From: Siderastrea radians | Lineage: Eukaryota > Cnidaria > Anthozoa > Scleractinia > Rhizangiidae | Assembly (NCBI GenBank): GCA_964017195.1 | Contig: OZ024898.1 | Location: forward strand, 13,322,557-13,386,556 | Direction of reading: 5' to 3' | DNA: 64,000 nucleotides | Shown here: one piece after another, positions 55,545 through 64,000 of the stretch | How positions within the stretch are numbered: position 1 is the first letter of the stretch | Layout of the letters: every line of letters starts with the position of its first letter | Position numbers and translations under genes: made by a program | Notes under the pieces: model-generated | Database searches by the model: none | Told to the model about the DNA's origin: nothing | The model's input: the letters and a program-made list of their open reading frames with translations, nothing else

Positions 55545-56070
55545 AGATCCCCTCTGTTCTGTTCTTCTGCCCAACTGAGGGTTGCATCAAGGTGTATGAG
55601 CCACATGCAAGTCTTGAGAAACATATCTCCTTTGGAAAGTGCAAGATCTTGCCTGAAAGAGACCCTTCTAGACAAAGGAAAAAAGGCCTACCACACTCTC
55701 CTTCAGGAAGATATCTGTACTGCATAAGCACTAGGAGCATGTGCGGTTGAGTCAACGGGTGGTGTCATATTACCTGAGGGTTGGGCGTTAAACACTAACT
55801 GCAAAGAAGTCAACACGGTTTACTGAAGCTCAAAAGAAGTACCTGGAGGAGAAGTTTAATCTCGGTCAGGAAACGGCACAAGCAAGACCCAGAGAAAGTG
55901 GCAAGAGACATACATGCAGTTTGCTAAGCAAGCAGATGGCTCATGGTCGTTCTCCAGTGACGAGTTCCTGACTGCACAGCAGATACAATCATTCCTTTCA
56001 AGAATGGCATACAAGTTGCATCACGCGGTGGGGATTAGTGACAGACATTAGAGCTGCGCAAGAAGGGCAA
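55545..56070 (+). pseudogene. Decayed C2H2-type gene fragment
   Basis: A C2H2-like motif (FFCPTEGCIKVYEPHASLE, then KHISFGKC) is followed, after stops and a frame change, by RFTEAQKKYLEEKFNLGQ. Next come DPEKVARDI and FSSDEFLTAQQIQSF. The order resembles a repetitive invertebrate family with a zinc finger and a Phe/Tyr-rich C-terminal module. Several stops and frame changes make it non-functional. No intact start or splice sites were found. Confidence 0.45.
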
Positions 56071-56263
56071 GAGTTCTGTGATACCCGCCAGATTGTACTT
56101 GATGAAGTACAGGTACAGCACCGCATTACTTCAGTGAAATGCGAACTCTGAAATTTAAACCTAGCGCAACAGTTACGTTTTTCGCTGCCGTTTTTTCCGG
56201 TGGCTTCCGATGACTGCTGAGCGTGTAGCGCTCACGTGGCCCAAATGCAAGGAGTGATTTAAT

Positions 56264-58359
56264 ATGGTGGACGGGTCGGTCGATGGTTCCTTGGCGTCCT
56301 TGGTGTCCTTGGCATGTTTGCCGATCGAAACACAGTATGAAGACAGTTTATACGAGGACGTGTCAGTAGAGCTTCCAGACTCGGAAGAAACCCAAATCAT
56401 GGACAATGAAGAAGACCAGGTTAGGCTATTTTCAATCTCGAATGCAGATTGTTTATTCGGGTTTTTCATGCACGTGGGCGGATTTTGTAAACGTGAGATG
56501 TCATCATAATATAGTAAGCGATATTTTCTGTTACTTCCTTTCCAGAGAGAAGTTTCATTGTCCCTTGAAATCAAATCTGGAAAGGTTTGTGGGCCAGAAA
56601 GTACGCCTTTTATACTACCCAAACGGTGGACTCTTAAAACCATCCAGAACTGCGTCGAACATTACATAAATAGAAAGAGTGAAGGAAGAGAACTGCGCCG
56701 GGTAAAACAGTTGTATTACAAACGAGCGAGAAGTAAAAATATCGTTTGACTTGATAGCGAGAGTGATGTTTCGTCGCTGATAGATGAATACCCTTTGCGG
56801 CACCCCACTGGAAAGAAGAAAAATGGGAGATGTATCATGTACTTGCTGCTGATTTGGAAGACATAAACGGTAAGCGACTAAGTTGTTTGAAAATACATTC
56901 CACACCAGTTTACGTTTGAGGCATGTTTATGTAAAGAGAGAGGTAAATTGCATCCCTATTGATAATTCTCTTATTGCATGGAATATTGAAACCCGGGGTA
57001 ATATTAGTGTGCCACATTAAAACTATGTGGAAGATCCCAACCAGTGCTCGAAATTAGAAAAAAATCCAGAGCACTGCCCAACTGATACGTGACATAATCA
57101 TGTACCGAACCGTTTAGAAATATATAATTATCTGTAAGAATTCTGTGCAGTGGCCCTTTTCAGGCGTCTTTGACGTGGAAAGGTTAAAAATTACAGTGAA
57201 GATCACCTTTCAATTGCATTTACTAATAACAACTTTTGGGGGGGGGCGGGAAGGGGTTGTAGTGATGTAAACTGTTTTGATATCTCATAAGCCTTCCATG
57301 TTTCAGTTGGGTGAGCTGCCTATTAAAGTGATTATTTTTTTCTTCAGATACTTCTCGTCTAGTTCCAAAAAAGTACGACATTTTTGTCCATCAGATAGAG
57401 GAGGGGACAGGTAAAATCTCAAACACTTGCGAAGTTATTCACAATGTAGAAAGAAGTGCAAAGCTGTCTAGGATAACAGAGTCTCTGGTGAAAATTGGTA
57501 ACGACGATGTTGTCTATGTTCCAAGGAAAGCAATCTATTGGTTGAGAAAGGGTAACAAACAACCTGTTTTGCTGAAAACAGAAGAAGATTTGGAAACATA
57601 CAAGAAGGAATATGGGACAGGATCTATTAGGATAGCTTGCACAGTGGTTAATGTCAGTAATTCCTCTCCAGGTATGTGTACGACTTGAATTTTTCAATAC
57701 ATGACAGGTTTTGTGTAAAGAGAAATCAGTCACTGAGAAACAATGAAGTAAGTATTGGGCTGGGACAAGCCAGCCAAATATTTCCACCTCTATAGAGGTG
57801 TCTGTCTTAATGTCAATTTTGAGAGAGTTTACTGTACACACATCAGGGTCAACAATGTTATTTCATTCAGGCTTAGTCAAAGCAAAGAATTGTCAAAAAC
57901 AAGAATGTTATTTTAGACTATTAAAATGCTACTTAAGTAAAAAATATTATTTTATGTTAGTTGACAGCAGTAATGCAAACAAGAGAAGAAGAAAACTGGA
58001 TATGCAACGTGGGGAGAATACACAGGAGCAAAATGAATTGTGGAACGAAATACATGTAAACTTGGTGCGAGATCTGGAGAGCAAGGGCTTACTTTGGAGA
58101 TACGGAGTAAAGCAAGTTAAACTTTGGACTGACATGATCATGGATGGTAAATGTTCTGGAGTGGGGGAGGAACCACAGTAGGAGGAACACCTTGAGCAGG
58201 TCATCATTCCCCCCAAAAGCAGAAAAAGAAGTGCATCCTCCAGCACTACTACCTCCTCCAGCACCACTAGCCCTGAAGGTGGAAAATCTGACAGAAGCAT
58301 TATTGAACTGATGATGTTGCAACACCAGCAAAGCATGGAAGCTGAAAGTAGGCGAGCAA
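56264..58359 (+). pseudogene. Multi-exon gene of unknown function upstream of the KDZ core
   Basis: Exons 56264-56419, 56546-56869, 57348-57671 and 57961-58359 have canonical borders and matching phases, provided one A-run frameshift near 56815 is allowed. In-frame stops lie at 56747-56749 (TGA) and 58179-58181 (TAG). Readable parts are an acidic N-terminus (VSVELPDSEETQ), a helical PKRWTLKTIQNCVEHYINRK, a beta-rich third exon (DDVVYVPRKAIYWLRKG) and a Ser/Thr-rich C-terminal part. No domain is recognised. It lies directly in front of the KDZ transposase on the same strand and probably belongs to that element. Confidence 0.55.
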
Positions 58360-58438
58360 GTAAGTACTGCATCCCTGAAATGTCCCATTTTTTTACCAAA
58401 TTGGGAATTACCAAAAGTTTCCTGTGACTGTGTTACAG

Positions 58439-61438
58439 GATCTTTGGTCTATAAGGCTGGACAGTGTTGATTTTGTTTCTCCTGTTTTGCTTTGCGCTCT
58501 TACTGTAAAGTTTGGAATAACGCTCGTTCTATCCATTGCTCGTGTTCTTCCTTCTCTTCAAGTGCTACCAGCTGATGTACGTCGGCAGGTTCTTAAGCTG
58601 CTCTGTCCACATCTGAATGAAGACGAAAGTGAGACTCTGTTCACGTGTGTTGCCCGTTTGCCTAACTTGCCTGACTCTATTTTTTTCGATGACTCAGATG
58701 AGTTTTACGTGTTCTCGCCACCATGTGGTCAATGTGCGCGCTGTCACTCGCATCTGGTGGGGTACAACAGTCCCGTGAAAGTGGATTACTACCATCTCCA
58801 TGGTTCCAGCAAGGGTATAAAGATTTCATTAAAATGCGGTGGATGTGGCATCTTTTACGGTTACACAAAATAAGGCAATCCGGCTAGTGGGTGGAATTTG
58901 TACGATATACCCAAAACCGCTGTCGAAGCTCCTGATGTCTGCTTCGTGCAGCGGTCCCTTTTGAATTGGCATATATCTTAAGCGTAAGTTGAGGAGCAAC
59001 TACAGGACACAGGGCCATTTTTGAAGGCATTTAAATTTGGTGGCTCGTTTGGCTCAGCTCAGTGAGGAGTAAACGAGCCAAACGATCAGGCTCGTTTGAA
59101 GATGTGTGTAAGTGGCCCAGCCAGCAGTTGCCATTCTTGGGTTTCATTTAGTGGGTTGTTGGTGGCATTCAATGAGGTTCATGACCTGAGGACCGGTAAG
59201 TAAAAGTGAACACCATCCTGGTTTTTGTGTTGTCATTAGTGTGACTACCAGCTTGATTTTTAACTTGAAATAGTAACTAGAATTAACTGTAAAAAAAAAT
59301 CTGAAAAATTCGTCATAGTTCACAGTCTGTCACTAGCTTCTTATACTTGTCATTACGGTTTGTAAATCAATACCGTGCAAAATGACACATACATGTAGAT
59401 TAACTGCTACAAAACTCTACAAGTTTTACAAGAATAGCAATTTTGTTTTTTTCACTGCCTGTCACCAAAGGTACTCTCTGACAGGTAGTGATGAACTTAC
59501 ACTTAAGAATGATGACTAGGACTGATACTAGTTTAGCTTAGGATTGTCGATATGTGAAATATGTTACACTGTCAGTTCGTCAAGTGTCAATGAAGTATTT
59601 CTAGTTTCAAAATGGGAGTAAGGGACTTCTTTCCTTCGAGGAATGAGTAATTATCATAATTATTTTTTTATCCTGCCAATATTGATATTTTGTCATTTTT
59701 TTGATGGTTTTTTCTTCTTTTAAATTTTAAAGTGGTCTGCTTTGTCTGGGGTCTATGACTATTGCTGACCGTCCTCATGGCACTATACTGCATTTAGTCT
59801 TTATTTGTTTCATGCCATTAAATCTGAAAAATGATGTCGGGGCTTTAAGGGTTAACCTCAGCAGTAATATAGTATTGCTTGTAAATTGTTGATGAAAGTC
59901 ATGCTTTAGATAACAGTTCAAGATACATGTACATGTACAGCTGTAGAAGTTAGTGCCATAAACTTGCTACAAATGGAACTTTAGCTAAGCTCAAGTCAAG
60001 TCTTTCTGAAGTTTTTGTATTTTTTTGCCTGAATTAAGTTTGACAGAAGAGGGTGGGGTTATGTATGAGTACGCCTTGCACGAGTTTTTGCATTACTTAC
60101 TACATTGCATTTACAGTTCCATAATTACCAGTACCCTTTTAAGTTCTAACAATCAGAAATTGTGTGTCAATATTTAAACAGGAAACACAGAGCTTATAGG
60201 AAAGGAGCATGATGCACTTAATAACGTGCTTAATGCCTGTATTGAACCTGAACCTACAAAGTGCAACAAAGATACAGGAGCAAAACACAGACTTTAGAAG
60301 TGGTCAAGAGGACATTTGTTTATTGTTAGAGGAGGTGAGATCATCGACACGTGGAATACACTTTTCAGGTAAGTCTGGTTTGTTAATCAGAGTAGTTTTT
60401 GGGCTGCACTACCCTTGACTTCATTGCAACGACTTTAAGCATGCTATTATTGGTCACCATAAAGATGTTGACTACATTTATTTTTCCATTACGTGACTAC
60501 AAGTTGCTCGTACATCTATAGTCACTCATTTGGCAAATACCATTTTGTGTATGGATTGCATAAACTATATAAACAACTTCAAATTTTTCTTTTTTTCTTT
60601 AGATCAGAAAGCTCTTCCCAAGTCTTTATCATTGTATTGCCATGGCTCTTTGTTATTCTAAAGAGTTTGAATCCAGCCAATTGGTCAAAGGTCTTTGTGG
60701 CGTATGACAATATGTGCCATTTAGATGGTCTGTAAGCCGCAAGGAATTGCTTCCCTGGCCATCTCCATGGGACAAGGCATGGATTTCTGTAAAGAAGATT
60801 ATAGACAGTCTTCACTTGAAGAAACATAAAGACAAGGCATTAAAGGAACGGTACAATCGCAGCTGTTTGAAAGATGAACACCCAAATGGAAACACAATGG
60901 CTGCAGAAGAGACATTTTTGTGGCTGTCCCGTTTTAAAAAAGCTTGTGTGCAATGCCTAGGACACGTCACTAATGTTTTATCTCCATCAGATGGTTAAGC
61001 ATCGCAACCAGTCTGTTCAAATATATCGGGCATGGTATATGGGGCAAATATATCGGGCATGGTACATGGTCAGGACATCTGACTACACTGCACAAATTAT
61101 TTATGCAGCATTCTTCAAAGTGGCGACCTTCAGAAATTTAAGTGTCAAAAAACACTTGACTGCAGCGGGTGAGTTAAAAGCTCCACATTGAGCATCGAGG
61201 GAATGAAAAATATGAAATGGCAAAGAAAATTGACACTGAAATTGTAAACAAAGAGATGGTTCGCGTTACCGATGGTGCCGGCCACAAATGCTTGTCAAGG
61301 GATGAAACAGTGGTTGAATGAGAACTGGAGCTACAATAAGCTGGACTAAACAATTCAGATCTATCCTCCTCAAGTTCTACCAGGTCTGTCCACGACCCAG
61401 ATGAACCGTCATCACTGTCTGATTACTATAATCAGTAG
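58439..61438 (+). pseudogene. KDZ-superfamily transposase (Kyakuja/Dileera/Zisupton type), decayed
   Basis: Exons at 58439-59195, 60182-60368 and from 60603 join in phase (G|GA and AG|A). The first holds a cysteine cluster of the kind that accompanies KDZ transposases (CGQCARCHSHLVGY, then LKCGGCGIFYGY) and SCHSWVSFSGLLVAF. The second ends WSRGHLFIVRGGEIID. The third has VFVAYDNMCHLDG, and after a frameshift KAWISVKKIIDSLHLKKH and EETFLWLSRFKK, the conserved Asp and Glu contexts. The C-terminus ends DEPSSLSDYYNQ at 61438. Stops at 58871-58873, further in exon 1 and in exon 2 make it inactive. No terminal repeats were identified. Confidence 0.75.
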
Positions 61439-62940
61439 CACAGTGTTAACAAGAGCTAGCTCCTTTGCTGACGATAATATTGTTCTGATGACAATGTTAT
61501 CATGATGGAGAAGAAAAATGATTTCAAAACTTGACTGTTTCCTAATTGAAGTTGGGTTTGTTCAACGTTAATGTTTTTTAAGTTGAAATTATTGTTGCAG
61601 GTCTGGGCTGTAAATGAATTGGCAGGCTTAAAAAACCTTATTTTGGCTGTTCCCAGAGTGAAATAATAATGTTGATGTTCGTTTTTTTCAGTGGTGGGCG
61701 TTTATAACATTTACCAACTTTCGAAGAGCAGTTCTCAATGTTGGATATTTAGTACATTTACTAATGCTGGCAATGCTGCTTTCTTTGTTTTTAGTGTTGG
61801 ACTTTCACTTCGTTCACCAACATGGGCAATGCTGTCTTTAATGTTGGTCTGTTATTTAATTCTCCAAACTTGGTTAATTAAAAATGTGCTTTTAACCTTA
61901 GAATTCTATGAAATAATTTTCCAATGTTGGAAAGTGTATCTCTTTTCCCAAGGGATTTGCAAAGTCACTAGATAGCAATGCACACGTATTAACAATACGT
62001 CGTACATCTAAAAGAAATAATTATTTATCGTCTAAAAATGTTTATCCATCAAGAATCTTGTAAGGTTTTTCTTAAAAATTGTGCATGGCATTGGCCTTCT
62101 TAAAAATACTGGGAGAGACATCCAGTCATTTGTAAAACGGAAGTAGGACACTCTCTGGTGGGGCTATCGACAGAGCTTTCGCGTTAATAGTTACTCGTTT
62201 CAGTGGAATGAATTAATGATAAAAACGATCACTTCAATTTGTTTCTTTGTTCCAAACTGTTTTCTTGATCGAGCGCTGTGTATAAATAACACCCCATTGA
62301 TTGTTGATCAATCACTTGTAAAAACATAGTGCCTGAAAAAGGATCACCTCGTGTTTCTTACACGGCTGGCTCTAAGTTGAAAGTCATGCTGTTTGCAGAA
62401 GAGATGGATCTAACCTCACCCTGTATGTGGTTTTCAAGAGAAATGATCCTGCCAAAGAATGTTAACTCTCCTAACAGTGTGTTGGTAAGATGCCAGGAAT
62501 AAGGCTGGATAGACGAACCCCTTGTTAAAGACTGGCTAGACTCTGTTTGGTCTAAAGTTGGAAGATTGATGAAGCGAAAGTTTCTCCTTGTGTGGGATTC
62601 ATTTAGAGGCTACCTGACGCAGCCTGTAAAGAACTCACTAACCTGTCTCAACACTGTGCCTCTCCATTTCCCTGGAGGAATGACTAGTATGCTGTAACCA
62701 TTCTGAGAAAGAATCACAGTATTCGATAGCTTGCCATGAATAAATTATAATTAACACACGTTGTCTGAAGTAACTTATCCTTTGATTTGCACTGTAAGAA
62801 AATATTTTTTTTATTCAAAACATTTAACTATTTTTGATATTGCCATTCTTCGTTTGCATAATTGTCATTTCTCCTACCCTCTCATTCTTTTCTTGCTCGT
62901 TCTCAGTTCGTCTCTTTTATTATGAGGTAAGGTCACTAAG
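61439..62940. other. Non-coding stretch
   Basis: No supported gene. At 61700-61930 a CAATGTTGG/CCAACATTG-like motif recurs in both orientations, making the long frame there look repeat-derived. Confidence 0.4.
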
Positions 62941-62957
62941 CCACCTTGGTGGTTGTC

Positions 62958-63100
62958 ACGAAAACTAAGACCCGCAAACTAAGACCTTTTTTTTTCTTGA
63001 TTTGTCAGTTTTCCGGTAAGGTAAATACCTTTTTATCTCGGACTGCCACTTTTCTGGTGGGGTCTTAGTTTTCGTAATTAGCTTCTGTAATTACGAAAAC
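62958..63100. repeat. Nested hairpins (inverted repeats)
   Basis: Arms ACGAAAACTAAGACCC (62958-62973) and GGGTCTTAGTTTTCGT (63060-63075) are perfect complements. A second perfect hairpin, GTTTTCGTAATTA / TAATTACGAAAAC (63068-63080 and 63088-63100), overlaps it. It is probably a MITE remnant. Confidence 0.7.
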
Positions 63101-63624
63101 TTAAAACCCTCATCTTCAGGCAATTAAATTTAGCGTTAGGTGTAATTATTATATGTAGGGGTAAACAATCACCTTTCTGTGATTTGCTTCTATTCTACTC
63201 CGACGAAAACAACAAATTGCTGCCCACTCAGTGGATGCAAGACTGAAAACAAACATACCAATTTCTTTGAGAAGTGTACGGGATGGGTAAAAATTATGCC
63301 AGCATTTGTTTCCCATCTTTTCAGTGCAGATTCGTAGAACAGAGTACTGTTAGTTACTTAGTTAAGTGCAGTACACAACGTATTAGAAACTCGCCAAATG
63401 TTCTGACTTGTTTTTTTATAGCACAAGTCCCTAGAGAATGTTGAGAAGTTTTATAACTGGTTTTGTTTTCGGATCTATCTGAGTAGGTTTTAATTATTTT
63501 TGTCATAAATCACGTTAAATTTGAGTGGTCACTTTAATTTGCACATTGTGGCTGATACAAAATGTTTCTTGCCATTAGTTGCTTCAACTTTTAGCTGCCG
63601 AAAAGTGCATATTTTGTCCGGTAA

Positions 63625-63709
63625 GTACAAAATGCAGACTGCAGACTAGGTACAAAATGCAGACTGGGTACAAATTGCAGACTGCAGACTGAGTACAAAA
63701 TGCAGACTA
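63625..63709. repeat. Short tandem repeat
   Basis: Four imperfect copies of GTACAAAATGCAGACT with an extra GCAGACT in two of them. Confidence 0.75.
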
Positions 63710-64000
63710 AGACCAAAACGGTATAATAAACTATAAATGATAATTTCAATCATAGAAAGAAAAAGTTCGGTCAGTTGACTAGCCACCGATCAGATGCAAG
63801 AGGAAACCTTAAGAAAGTAAATAAATGGTCAATCACGAAACCACAGTTCGCTTTTCCTTGCTAAAAATTCATCCTATCATCTTTTCTTTTAATTTTTGTA
63901 TCCAGTAACATTTTTATTCTGTTGTTATTTTCTTCGAACATGCAGTGGAATTGAAGTGGTTCACTACTAGGATGGCAGGTATTGTGGGGCACACACAGAT
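63710..64000. other. End of the window, nothing recognised
   Basis: No coding or repeat signal is supported in this last part. Confidence 0.4.

Noticed and set aside
61691..61975. 94-codon frame rich in hydrophobic residues, membrane-protein-like
   Set aside because: The underlying DNA consists of recurring CAATGTTGG-like motifs in both orientations, and there is no start context or homologue that I recognise.

Overview
The window looks like animal nuclear DNA, most likely from an anthozoan cnidarian (stony coral or sea anemone). Genes are split by introns with canonical GT/AG borders. BEL/Pao retrotransposons, PIF/Harbinger, hAT, KDZ and IS3EU-type DNA transposons sit inside one another, and the unrecognised multi-exon families resemble ones I associate with anthozoans. 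I see no bacterial operon, CRISPR array or rRNA. Almost everything recognisable is mobile or is a gene broken by mobile DNA. No homology search was possible, so family names rest on motifs, exon phase, terminal repeats and target-site duplications (TSDs).

Layout. (1) 1-7.3 kb: a decayed ORF (45-701), five exons of an unrecognised family (1144-3412), a tandem foldback repeat (2426-2910), an intact two-exon Myb/SANT-like gene (4142-5006) and an unknown last exon (5765-6239). (2) 7.3-21.2 kb: two nested BEL/Pao elements. Element B (9779-17244, 547/553-bp LTRs, TSD CTGGT) landed in the protease region of element A. (3) 21.4-25.1 kb: an inverted-repeat-bounded segment with a SAP-domain gene and an opposing gene remnant. 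(4) 25.3-39.1 kb: a gene ending in an Ulp1/SENP-like protease domain. It is broken by an L1/Tx1-like LINE (27788-37980, 16-bp TSD). That LINE holds a PIF/Harbinger element (30709-37455, TSD TAA), which holds a hAT-like element (34153-35902, TSD TTATC) and a MITE. (5) 39-43.7 kb: repeat remnants. (6) 43.8-54.1 kb: a decayed protein-kinase gene cut by a 9.3-kb element (44134-53429, TSD AGCAGC). (7) 54.6-61.4 kb: a Harbinger remnant, a C2H2-type gene remnant, and a decayed KDZ-superfamily transposase with a multi-exon gene in front of it. (8) 61.4-64 kb: non-coding with small inverted and tandem repeats.

The most interesting unit is the 9.3-kb element at 44134-53429. It has long inverted ends (about 360-380 bp), each containing a perfect outer segment of about 40 bp, an array of about 20 copies of an 11-bp satellite, and a copy of the same 42-bp first coding exon. 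Between the ends are an IS3EU-like DDE integrase/transposase (minus strand) and a five-exon gene for a SAM-like/HECT E3-ligase-like protein (plus strand). The ubiquitin-ligase gene is therefore physically cargo of the transposon, and the left terminal repeat supplies its start codon and probably its promoter.
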